Source: Helicoverpa zea (lineage: Eukaryota; Arthropoda; Insecta; Lepidoptera; Noctuidae). From it: a stretch of 64,000 nucleotides of DNA. This document shows, in pieces, positions 53,354 through 64,000 of this stretch. The position numbers and the translations under genes were made by a program. The stretch is from contig NC_061456.1 of assembly GCF_022581195.2 (NCBI RefSeq), positions 2,978,501-3,042,500 of the forward strand. Direction: 5' to 3'. Numbering within the stretch: position 1 is the first letter of the stretch; each line of letters opens with the position of its first letter. Below the pieces are notes generated by a model. It worked only from the letters and a program-made list of their open reading frames with translations. It was not told the origin of the DNA and searched no databases.

Positions 53354-55020
53354 GAGGCATAATCTTGATTTTATATAAAAAATAAGTCAGAAGGAAATAA
53401 ATCATATTTCCAGTCACATTCAGTTTTGGAAATGCGATACGCAAATGACACACATTCAAAAGTAAGTAGAAGTTGTATTGTTATGTCTGTACATACTAAA
53501 AATGTAGAAACATGTTTCATGTACTTTTTATTTATAAACTAATTCGAGTCACATAACTATGAAGGCACTCTTGCATTATTTAGGTATTTAAAAATGTCTT
53601 GCAAGAGGTTTTTTATTGATAACATTTTGTATCTCTAGGCTCAGTACATTGGGCTGAGACATACAAAATGTGACTCATACAATATTAGGTAGGTACTATT
53701 ATGACAGTCAGATAGATTAAAAAGTATCTTCAAACTACGTTTACATACAATGTGCCTATTGCGTCATTCTACTACAATTCAGGGGATACAGTTTATTGAA
53801 ATGTTTTATTTTATTATACACGAGAAAAATATATTTATTCATAACGCTAAGTACTTTGTACTGTTTAGTGTACACGTGGAAGTCGAAAGATTTTATTTTA
53901 CTTTTTGTACACGACATAATATATTGAAAAGTCAAATGTATTGGGAAAGAAAGATATTATATCTATCGAAAATACTTATTTTCTTTGATATTCGTCAGTA
54001 AAATTGGTATCGTCGTGAGCAAAAGTACACGATTTGTTATGAAAGGTGAAATACAGTAACTCAGGAACTTGAAATGAATGCTGCCATTCAGTGACCGAGA
54101 TTACGTACGTAGCATTCGCACGTCAATTTAATATATTAGAACCCCTTCAATTCATTTTCAAATAATTTAATAATAATACTTTAAATCGGCCCTAAAACAG
54201 GAACGTATGCAATCTCGATTTAATGTAATTCCATTTAAATAAATTGATCACACTCATTCATTACAGATTCTTATAACTTCATAATATTTACAAAATGTAC
54301 AAGATTTTATTCTATAATCGTGAGATGTATTCAAACCTGAATTTTTGTCCAAAAAACTCGCTTTTCCTATTTTTTTTCGCTCGCAGTCATTCATGTTATA
54401 AGCTCAGTTCTAGGTGTTACTTATCGTTAGTTACTGCTCATAATGCAGACTGTACCGTACGAATAAAATTATTACGCATCAATATTATGCATGTTTAAAA
54501 TACCTATGTAATATCTAAAAAGATTATACTGTGAGAGATCAGTAGTCTCATTTAGATATATAAGATAGAAACACATCTGTGGTACTTAAAATATAGTGAA
54601 TATACTAAATGTATATTCCTAGTGCTGTCGAAAGTTCGCATGTTACATTGTCGATACGCAAATTGTGAGATGAATAATATTCAACCACTCGAATGAACAG
54701 GGCAAATGGGAACAGGGCAGGAGAAAGAAGAAGACTCTAATGACAAATGTTTGATTTCGTAATTATGTTACGATTACGTACACTATAAATGCATGTAAAT
54801 GTAGGAACTCTGAAATATAAAGAAATAAGAGAGAAACGAATATAAAGATATATACATACATAGCTTACTGATAGAATTGAAGTACATAATACCCGTATCG
54901 ACAATATAACTATCACCTAGCACAACCCTACCAATGCGGTTGTCGTTAAAACAAAAGTGTTATGATGCCAAATGCAACAATTTCACAAATATTAAAAGAA
55001 AAAAAAAATTTTTTCATATA

Positions 55021-55426
55021 TCGGGTGTGTCGTTCATAATCACATTAAATGAAATGCGTTAATATACTGGTTAATATATGTCCATTAACACAAAGAAAAA
55101 AGAAAAATACGTAAAAATAAAAAAATGATTTTTTCAAACAAAGTAAATAGAATAAAAATGTGCCAAAATTAGAACACCATATAAAAGTCAGTCATTGCAA
55201 ACAACTGTAATTCTCCCTCGAAAACTGACAGCTGTCAACTGATCAAAACATTCGATACTCCTAACTTTATCTCTGCTTTACACATGATGTTGTAAATTAT
55301 AAAAATGAAAAATGACTTCTGTGGCTAAACCACTGAATGGATTAGGTTATTTTTTTTACAATTCGCCATAGATTATCATAAAGTATATGCGATAGAATTT
55401 AATGTGATTGTGAACGACACACCCGA
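55021..55426. mobile_element. MITE with 30-bp TIRs and TATA target duplication
   Basis: The ends TCGGGTGTGTCGTTC (55021-) and its reverse complement (-55426) match over 30 bp with one mismatch. TATA directly flanks both ends (55017-55020 and 55427-55430). The 406-bp interior has no frame. Confidence 0.85.
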
Positions 55427-55670
55427 TATAAAGTGTAATTCTCTTTTTACACAACTAAATTAGTAAGTTCTTACTAGAAATGCACTTGGCACTTAGTCTT
55501 GCCTTCCTATAAACGCGAAACGATTCGATTCGCTTACTGATGGCAGTTTTTTTTTACGTTTATGTCAAAAAGTTACCCGTCTGTGAGAGTTGTTCCAAGG
55601 AATCTATACGCATACAGCCTGCACTATAAGCAGTTTGAATAACGTTATGTTAGACTATATTAACAATAAT

Positions 55671-58600
55671 TTAGTCTATTTGGAAAGGCAGGTTGGCCGC
55701 TATTCTGGGCTTTTTCTTCTTCATAGGCCGCGGTGTCGGATCCTGGTTTTGTTGTACAATCTGTTTAAAATATTTGAACATGTTATTAACTTTTAAAAAG
55801 GGTTCTAAATCTTAATAGTCCAAGCTATACCTTCATATAAATGAGTTAGAGCTACGAGTCAAGGTTTTTAACAATATTATGGGATTAAATAAAAATTAGG
55901 AACGAAAAAGTTTCTCTTTTGGTTAGGGTTCTAAGGAATTTGTTGAAAACGCTTATGTAGCAACTATTTAAAAAGTATAACAACCATTTGTGACGCAAAA
56001 TGTGACATGATATCAATATGGTGACTGTCAAAAGGTATCTACTTGGTAAATTGTTAATCAATAATTTGTAATTACATGATTAGTGTGTTAGGTTGCCACT
56101 GTTTTGATTTATCGGCTGTGGTATTTGACTTGGATTTTTTCTTGAACATTGAGATATTTTATTGAATAAGAAACAAGATGAACTGCTGAGTTAGTTGCAA
56201 ACATCTTAACTCATATTATACAGAGTTTCCGGCTTCGATTCGGTACGGGCACTGAATACCCATAACGACTGTTAAAGATGTACTATTGAGATCTAATATC
56301 TCTCAAAGAGATGTCAGTAACCCCAGCAGGGCCCAGTAGGGAAAAGGCCTGCCGGGGCTGCGGGTTGTTCGAAAGAGTTACCGCGGCCCTGGTACATAAA
56401 AGGCCTACGACGGAACACGACGGTTTTTAGTCAGTAAGAGTCTGACACTCCCTCACCGCTGCTAACCCACAGCGGGAGGGGTCATTTGATGATTTTTGAC
56501 GTCGTTTAAAAAAAAAGATCCAATATCTTCACTAGTTGTGCTTTCCCGCTAAAACAGCTCAACTGGTTGAGATGACCTATACTTAGATGCGGGATGTAGT
56601 TCCCACGAAACCGAGTGAAAACAGGTAGCGAATTCTAGTCTACACATAAAATGTATTATTAACTTACGGGTGTGTTAGAAGGCTGCGGCTTCGGTAATGT
56701 AGACTTGGGCGCCTGAATTTGTCCCGAGTCTCGTCTGTTGGATGAACCGCTCGGCTGTGACACACGTCTGGTAACAAGATGAGATTAAAAAAAATACTTA
56801 GTAAAATGTTCAGCAATCGACCAACTATTTAAAATAGACGATCAATTCATTCATTAATATTCATACTATTTATTTGCATTCCACAATGTATAGAGGTGGT
56901 GTTACAATTTGGCTTAGAGCTAGAAACAAAGAACCCTGTAGGGCACAGCAAAATAAAATTAAACTTGCAACTAAATTATTATTATGACCTTGTTATAATT
57001 TCCAGGAATCCGGAACTGTGAAAATTATAATGTGGGATGATCTTTATAGTTTTATTACAAAGCTGTTATATCATTCATATCAAGTTTCATCAAGTTGAAA
57101 CCAATGCAAGGTTAATCTCACACCTGTGTAATTTGATTACTACACTGTCATATTTTTTACAGATTTCGGGCATTCATCACAGTTATAAAAATATTACGTT
57201 TTCATATGATGCTTGAGGAATTCAAATAGGGTTACAACAACAACAACTACATACTTAAAAGTGAAAGGGGATTTTCTACTAAAACATTTCAAACAAATAT
57301 GCAAGAATATGGAAATTAACAAGACCTTGCAAGGTTTAGCTCACGAACAAATCAATTCCTTTCGATATCAGACACTTACACTTGATACTGAAGTAGTACT
57401 TAGATTGTGAATAATACCTAATATAGTAACAATAATATTGAAATAATAAGACCTACGGTACGAAGGAATGTTTCTGGTCTGATTTCACTGTCTGCCTAAA
57501 CCCTTAGATAATTTTATGAAACATAACAATCTTCAGATAAAAACAAAATTCTTGTGGACGGCATAATATGTATTTGTAAGTTAAACTTATATCTTTGCTT
57601 TAACTCTACAATAACAACTCAAAGTACATCATAGCATACCATATGTCATAAAAATTATAAAGCGACTTTAAACAATTAATGAACGGTTTTATTGTAAAAA
57701 AGAGTATTCTTACTGTGAAAGCAAAACAGAAAGTTATCTATTCACCCGTAAATGTGTCCTTGAGCCATAAAAGATAGCATATCACATTACACACATACTT
57801 ACATACATCATAGGTACTACTAAATCTTACTTATATTATAAATGTGAAAGTTTGTGAGAATGTATGGATGTATGTTTGTTATTCAATCACGAAAAAACGG
57901 CTGGACCGATTTGATTTAAATTCGGTATGTAGATAGGTGATACCCTGGATTAACACATAGGCTACTTTTTATCAACACACCACGCGGGCGAAGCCGCTGG
58001 CGAAAGCTAGTATTATAATAAGTATGTATGTATAGGTAGTATTCTATCTAGGATTACGTACTGAAGGAAGTGTTTACCGCACTCAGTGTCGAGTGCATCA
58101 ATTATGCAAAGACAATCACGTATGTTTCATTGCTAGATTTATGATTCAATTTATTAGGTAGCTTCTAGGCAGATTGGGTTTTGCCTGTGGTTACTCATTA
58201 CTTGTGGGTGTAAGATATATGTATATTTTTTATATAAGCTTCGGCCGAACTTTAACTACAATATAAAAGTCCGTTTGTCTTTAAAACAAATGTTTACTTT
58301 GAACATTGAACGTGAAAACAGTCTTTAAGAAAACTGACGTAGGTATATGTTGTTAGACAAAATTAAACCGCAGATATCAAATTTAGTAATCATAGTAAGA
58401 TTCAGAGAAATGAATTGTATTTATCGCCAGAATATCGACGCAAAGCCTATACATTTCAGCATTGGTTGGTCAGATGTGTCCTGTTTAAATATTATATGAC
58501 ATCCGATGCAATAAATCTGTCGTCTAGAAATAGGTCCCCTAAGGTCAACAGTGAACTATAGCCGAGAATAATGTCTCCTATGTTCAACATTAGGGTCCGT

Positions 58601-61600
58601 TCAAACAGACCGGCTCAGAGAGAAGAGCAAATTCTTAACTCATTGAAAATCGAGTACTAATTATTTGTAGTAAGGTTAAAAATGCGCGCCGATGCTCTCC
58701 GAGCCGGTCTGTTTGACCCTTAGACTATTATCGGGAAATATGTTCTCTGTGTTCACCAGTAGACTACTGTCCCGAAGTTATCTCACCTCTGACTAGTCTG
58801 CACTTGTAGCGGCACGAAGGGATTGTTGACTTTGTCGGCGTTGTTCTGCGCGGGCGCAGCGGCTTGCTTGTTGGCGGCCGGCGGCGGTGGCTTTGTGTTC
58901 TGAAACGAATATAAAAGTTAAAACGATTGCCACTATGTTCATAATTAGTGCTAATCTATCTTTGGTATGTAGGATTTTTTGTTCATAAAGTACTCTTAAC
59001 AGCTCTTTTACACGAACTGATTTTGTCGCACGTACCGAGTAGTATCTATACGGTCGGTGTCTTAACCACGTCATATTCACATACACCCGTCATCTAGACG
59101 GGTTTAAGGTGCCATCGTTTGTACCGGTAGGTAATCATCATTATTGATTGTCGCCTGTACGTATTCGCTCGACACTGCCTGTACGAACCGCGGGGAAATC
59201 GAGAGGAAAATCCGCTAGTGTGTAAGTTCTGTAAAACCACATACATTAAGTCAGTTTTCCGTTGGTGATTCGTCCATCACGTGAAATGCTGACAAACAAC
59301 ACTTGTGTAACAATGAGCTGCCACACTTAACGATATGACATACTTCACGCTACGATCGTTACACTTATAATCCCCTTAGGTTACCCGTCGTTATGTACGA
59401 CTAAAATCGTAAAACCCCATCGCGTTTGCAGCAGTCGGTTAAAATAATAGGATTAAATCTCCCAGTATAAGACAAGTCAGTTTTTTTTTATTATTTCATT
59501 CACAAAACTGATATACAATCTACTAATTAATTAACAAGCAGTCGATATATCATGTACATGAGATTGATATCTACTCGATGTGAATCCTGCATGCTTACTT
59601 AAACAGTCTAGTAAAACACTACTTAACTTCTAAAATTAAAACTAAACATTCAAATTAATAACAGACAAGCGGACATAACTGAATGTAGAAACAAAAAGGG
59701 GAAAAAAAGTCAATTTTAATAAGGTACTAGCTTCTGCCCGCGACTTCGTACGCGGATCCTGTCCCTTATGCCAGCGACTACGGGGTCAGCAAAATCAAAG
59801 ATCTGAACCGTCTGATATTGAATTTTAAGGGCCCGTTGACTTGAAAACAACGGAATACGGATAAACATTAGAAACGTTCCATATATTTAATTAAATTGGA
59901 CTAAACAAAACGCTGAGAACTGAACCGCAATAGGCGTGATCATAGGGATAAAAGTAGTGATTCTAATAAGTCTGCATTTAAGTTATGTGGCAAAAATGTT
60001 ACACGTATTATTACGTAAAAAAACATTAAATAGATGACAAAGTCGTGGTGACTTAGTGGAAGTCGTGGTGGTTTAGTGGGTAGAGAACCAATCTCTCAAG
60101 TATGAGCGTGCGTCTTTGATTCCAGGTCTGGCAAGTGCCTGCCAATGCAACTTTTCTAAGTTCGTATGTACTTTCTACGTATATTTTGGATACCAATAAC
60201 CGTTATTTGGAGGGGATGTTAAACTGTAGGTTCCGGCTGTCATTGAACATTCTTGGCAGTCGTTATGGGTAGTCAGAAGCCAGTAAGTCTTACCAAGGTA
60301 TGTTGGGTTGAGCGGGTAACCAGGTTGTGGAGGTCAGATAGGCAGTCGCTCCTTGTAAAACACTGGTACTCAGTTGCATCGTGACTGGAAGTCGACCATA
60401 ACATAATTGGGACAAAGGCTCTTGAGATAATAACGACAATAATAATGAGATATAGGCACCGCAGGACATCTGAGGCTGATGACGGGGAGTAGCAACCCCG
60501 CGGGGCTATACTATATGCTGAGTTCTCCAGGGAGAGTATCCCCCATCTCCGGCCGGTCGGAGTGAACCATGACGGGGGTAGGTCTCACGCCTCTGGCTTG
60601 GCTTGGCCGTCCAGAGTGGAGTCGCTAGAGCAGGATTAGTAGCCCTGCTCGGAGGGTAGGTGCCTCATGGTAAGCACAGGGAGCGCGTAATCTGTGTTTA
60701 AAGTCCGCCGAGGTATCCTCACGCTTCAGGTTCCCGGGGGCCCAGTAAGTGAGGTGGCGAGTCTCCACCTGCCATTTTTACATGTACCATTGACATCCAC
60801 TAACATCCCATCACAAATAGCCCAAGTAGTTTCCCTCAATAGTTAGCAATAGTTTAGCACAGAACCGGGGATTGTCTTTTTTTTAACGACGTCCACCGGT
60901 GAATGTCCTTGGGTTCATTTCTATAGTGTATAAAGGGATAATCGACGGTATTGTGTCACCATTTCATTAAAGTTGTCTCAAAAGGGCTTCAGCGTGTTGG
61001 CTTCGGCCCCACGTTTGCCTCCCAAAAATTCGGAACTCTGTAGTCCCGAGGTCTGGAAGAGACATACAAAATAATAATGAGATATAACGCAACAAAGTCG
61101 GAGAGTGAGGGCTCGTGACGCCACGTCTAAGTATGTAAAATTTGTACTAAGCAGTGACTTAACGAAGCGTTGTTGTATCTTCGTTATTATTTGTTTGTGA
61201 GAGAGAGAGAAAAGAAAAATACGTGTCCATTATTTTAGGATAGGATTCACCATACCTATTTCATAACATTCATTTCTATACATTTCAAGTGTAGTATTGC
61301 TCTTGAAGTTTCATATCAGGTGTTCCAGATCTTCGATGTTTATACATCAATAGAGAGTGCTTATCAGATTGAACCACTTTTGCTAAAACGTCATATCTTC
61401 ATATGCTATAGTCTAGCTGGACTCCTGGAGTTCCACATCAGGTGTTTTACACCTTCAATTTGTATAAGTCAACAGAGAGTGCTTATCAGATTGAACAACT
61501 TTTGCTAAAACGTCATACCTCTGTATGCTATAGTCTAGCTGGGCACCTGGAGTTCCACATCAGGTGTTTTAGATCTTCAATTTGTATAAGTCAATAGAAA

Positions 61601-63836
61601 GTGCTTATCAAATTGAACAACTTTTGCTAAAACGCCATACCTGTATATGGTACAGAGAAGCTGGGCTCTTGGGGTTCCACATCAGGTGTTCCAGATCTTC
61701 AAATTTATTATCTCAACTAAAAATGCTCATCACATGAAACAATTTTTGCCATGGCACCATTTTTATATCTCTTATAGTTTTGTTGGTCTGTTGGAGTTCT
61801 GCATCAGGTCTTCAAGTTTCGAAGATATATTATAGCCTATATGTTGACCAGGCTTAATACTGATACAACAAAGAAAAAATCATTGAAATCCGTTCAGTAG
61901 TTCCGAAGATTAGCGTGTACAAACAAACAGACATACAGACATACAGACATACAGACATACAGACAAACAGACAGAATTTTTTTTTTGGATTTGTGCTCCA
62001 TTACTGTTTCTAAACCCCACCCAATTATTATTTTTTAAATATATTCAATGTACAGACACAGTTTTTTTACAGATTTATTATATGTATAGATTATTATATG
62101 TATAGATTAAGTGATCAGGTCTCTAAGTTTCGATTTTACTGAGGCTACAGAGAGAGAGCTTTGAAAATTATTTATTAGTGATAATCTGAAATCATTTCAC
62201 ACTAACAGATTTTCTATTTAGTTTTACCGAGCGGATCGTAGGGTATTGTCGCCGGTGACGGGCGAAAAAGTTAATTTTGATTTCATAATTCTCCTGCCTT
62301 TATCCCATATTTATATGGGGTCGGCGCAGCATATTTTCTCCTTCAATACTCTTCTATCTGCCGTCATCTCACAAGTAACATTCTTTCGTACCATATCTAC
62401 TTTCACACAACCCATTCATCAATCAATTTTGATTTATTCTGCTTTTAAACAGACTACTGCTAGAAGAGAGAAAGGTAGCTAAAACGCCATCTGATTTGAT
62501 TTGAAACACAGTCTTCGATGATTCATATATATGAGATTATCGGGATTGGCAAACATTTAACAATTGTATCAATTATATTATCTTTTGCGTCACGCCACTT
62601 AAGTGAAAACTTCCCCGAATACAATACGACTGTTTAATGGTTATTCACATTTCAAGATTTTTAAATGTTAAGTGTTATAAAAATGTTATTTGTTTTTTTT
62701 TCGACTAGCAGACCGAAAACCAAAGTGTCTTTAATATAGTCTTCACAAAGTTCTTGTTCAAAATTCCAAGAAACCTGCTTTTTAAGATACAGACTACCCT
62801 AGTTCAAGAGGCAGGGTTACTGTTCACTTGTGTCAGATTTGCGAAAGTAACTCTGTCTGTCGGTCTGTCTATTACACTATCACGTCTAAACCACTGAACT
62901 GATTTTAATAAAATTTGGTACAGAGGTAGAGTTGACCTTGAGAAAGAACATAGGATAGTTTTTATCCCGGACGTTTGAAGAGTTATCTTGGAAACGCGAT
63001 ATAACCGAACTTAACGCGGGCGAAGCCGCGGGCGGAAGCTAGTGTAACATAATCCTCTGTTAAACATGTCTTTAGTTTTTGTGGAAATAAACAATTTATT
63101 TATTTAACCAAAACATACCTGTGTTTTAACTTGACTATTAGGTTGGTTCCAACTTGGCCCCAACGTGACATTGGGTCCAACGGCGCCAACACTCGGCAAA
63201 TGTTTGGGGAAGGGGTTCTCGAACGTTCTCGGCTGGTTGTTGCGCTGGTTATCCTGGTTGCGGTACGTGAACTGGTTGCGCTGTTGGAAATGAGGGTTTT
63301 GGAACTGGGGGAAAGGAATCTGGCTGGGACCTGGACCTTGGAAAGGCTGGCCGAAGGTTGGGTATGGAGGGATGGGCGGTTGACTCTGTGGAAAAGAGGT
63401 TTTAGTCAGTGTTGTTTTTCAGTGTAGACAGTTTTTGCATTTTTAATTAATTTATTGGTACATGGTTTTTTGGTATAAAAATAGGAATCTAAGCTACGGG
63501 TTAGTTAATGGAAAATAAAACGGTGAAAATTAAGATCAACCAAAATTAAAGTTGCTGTCAATGTAATTGCCAGATCATGACAATTATCTAACACATAAAC
63601 TTAATGTATTTCTTTTCTCTATCTAGAAATCACGCATTCTTGAAGGAGAGTGGACATTTATTCTCAAAAATGACAGATTATTTTCATAGTAAATTGTCAT
63701 AATAGAAAGAAAGTAAACATAATCATGTATTACCTTATAGGTATGATTCCATTCCGCGGTGTAGGTGGGCGGAGGTCGCGGCGCGTTCATGTGCGGCGCG
63801 GTCTCCTTGCGCCAGTTCTGCGGCTGCGGCGGCCCT
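55671..63836 (-). CDS. Pro/Asn/Gln-rich protein, C-terminal exons (5' partial)
   Basis: Five exons join in phase: 63836-63734, 63385-63119, 58899-58787, 56767-56668 and 55760-55671 (stop TAA); 223 residues plus a split codon that shows the gene continues beyond the window. The chain is disordered and low-complexity: PPPTYTAEW, then FGQPFQGPGPSQIPFPQF, an Asn/Arg/Gln run around FTYRNQDNQRNNQPR, a Pro/Ala/Gln-rich exon, RRVSQPSGSSNRRDS, and a final PRPMKKKKPRIAANLPF. The Lys-rich segment looks like a nuclear localisation signal. No catalytic or binding domain is visible. I do not recognise the protein; a regulator with an N-terminal folded domain upstream would be typical. Extra exons in the long introns cannot be excluded. 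Confidence 0.75.
56302..56515 (+). mobile_element. Poly-A retroposon, second copy
   Basis: It has the same body as 25911-26081 (GCCGGGGCTGCGGGTTGTTC, then CTGACACTCCCTCACCGCTG) but extends about 40 bp further 5'. Flanks AGATCTAATATCT (56289-56301) and AGATCCAATATCT (56516-56528) differ by one base, an older target duplication. It lies in the last intron of the proline-rich gene. Confidence 0.8.
57831..58013 (+). mobile_element. Short retroposon ending CGAAAGCTAGT
   Basis: TTATATTATAAATGTGAAAG at the left and CGCGGGCGAAGCCG, then AAAGCTAGTATTATAAT at the right frame a 183-bp unit. The same end type closes 62838-63044. Confidence 0.6.
58591..58722. mobile_element. 132-bp MITE with matching inverted ends
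   Basis: TAGGGTCCGTTCAAACAGAC at 58591 and the reverse complement TAAGGGTCAAACAGACCGGC from 58722 align with a small gap and share CAAACAGACCGGCTC. It lies in an intron of the proline-rich gene, about 65 bp from an exon. Confidence 0.75.
60062..60426 (+). mobile_element. tRNA-derived SINE, second copy
   Basis: It is the same SINE as 44834-45217, with a more decayed B box (TTTGATTCC) and a shortened body. Its first 18 bases also occur just before it (60042-60059), a small tandem duplication of the head. Its tail is immediately followed by the LINE insertion at 60455. Confidence 0.75.
60455..61069 (+). mobile_element. 5'-truncated LINE 3' end with 17-bp target duplication
   Basis: A GC-rich 615-bp insert lies between perfect direct repeats AATAATAATGAGATATA (60438-60454 and 61070-61086). 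It has no long reading frame, so it is probably the 3' UTR of a non-LTR retrotransposon; blocks such as GGTTCCCGGGGGCCCAGT fit that. The family was not assigned. It landed at the tail of the preceding SINE. Confidence 0.85.
61318..61826. repeat. Minisatellite with a 122-bp unit, four copies
   Basis: The unit mark AGGTGTT recurs at 61318, 61440, 61562 and 61684, with a degenerate fifth start (AGGTCTT) at 61805: spacings 122, 122, 122 and 121. Units contain GCTTATCAGATTGAAC and TTTTGCTAAAACG and become more diverged to the right. A retroposon-type tail follows at 61861-61975. Confidence 0.9.
61921..61975. repeat. GACATACA microsatellite in a retroposon tail
   Basis: Four to five GACATACA units lie between ACAAACAAACA and an AT-rich end. 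The preceding GTTCAGTAGTTCCGAAGATT block is typical of lepidopteran short repeats. Confidence 0.75.
62282..62420. mobile_element. RTE-like retrotransposon fragment
   Basis: CCTGCCTTTATCCCATATTT and ATGGGGTCGGCGCAGCAT match in type the fragments at 25690-25735 and 39866-40056. It lies in an intron of the proline-rich gene. Confidence 0.45.
62838..63044 (+). mobile_element. Short retroposon ending GGAAGCTAGT
   Basis: It starts near GCGAAAGTAACTCTGTCTG, has a CTGAACTGATTTTAATAAAA core, and ends CGCGGGCGAAGCCGCGGGCG then GAAGCTAGT. It is 75 bp from an exon of the proline-rich gene. Confidence 0.65.
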
Positions 63837-64000
63837 CTGCACATACACCATCAACTTACTGATATGTAGGTATTTTGGATATTTTGCATATGGCCTCGGC
63901 ACAGCAACCGTAAAGTAGTATTATTAGCTACGTAAGGAGCGGCAACCGTGCCGATGACTCTCATATACATTTCCACGGCAGCCGTGACTTGACCGTGTGA

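Noticed and set aside
61318..61826. Regular direct repeats that could be read as a CRISPR-like array
   Set aside because: The unit is 122 bp with no unique spacers in a eukaryotic intron; this is a minisatellite.

Overview
The window looks like nuclear DNA of a moth, probably a noctuoid. It is AT-rich, has short exons in long introns, and carries the dense short repeats typical of Lepidoptera: a tRNA-derived SINE with A and B boxes, short retroposons ending in GAAGCTAGT, RTE-like 3' fragments and many TIR-only MITEs. The species is an inference, since no marker gene is present.

Layout. About 1-29,000 holds no gene I can support. It contains MITEs, a fresh poly-A retroposon with a perfect target-site duplication, and a broken THAP-domain gene between inverted repeats. 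From 29,076 to 32,968 (+) lie the last three coding exons of a RhoU/Wrch-type Rho GTPase; its P-loop and switch I exon was not found. From 34,308 to 41,360 (-) lies GH13 alpha-glucosidase (maltase) A, and from 44,098 to 51,720 (-) its tandem paralogue, maltase B. Each has 11 coding exons plus a short non-coding first exon behind a TATA box, and each keeps the full catalytic triad. Between them on the opposite strand is a compact two-exon POLE4 gene (42,508-43,202), the histone-fold subunit of DNA polymerase epsilon. From 55,671 to at least 63,836 (-) are the last five coding exons of a Pro/Asn/Gln-rich protein that I cannot name.

How the genes relate. The maltases are secreted or membrane-anchored sugar-digesting enzymes. 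B ends in a hydrophobic GPI-type tail. A carries the same last exon, but a one-base shift at an A5 run puts the tail out of frame, so A as written would be a soluble secreted enzyme. The two promoters share TATA spacing, a splice donor and an upstream GATA-like block, which suggests shared, possibly midgut, expression. Their first coding exons are almost identical while their introns are not, which suggests gene conversion. POLE4 is a housekeeping replication gene and appears unrelated to its neighbours; it may have been trapped between the copies when the maltase duplicated. RhoU and maltase A converge tail to tail, as do POLE4 and maltase B.

Mobile DNA is the second theme. It includes an 860-bp foldback element with 202-bp arms inside a maltase B intron, a 1.3-kb non-coding element with a recurring CACGGCAATGAAA motif inside a maltase A intron, a 5'-truncated LINE tail with a 17-bp target duplication next to a SINE, and a 122-bp minisatellite. 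I found no CRISPR array, rRNA, standalone tRNA or recognisable microRNA.
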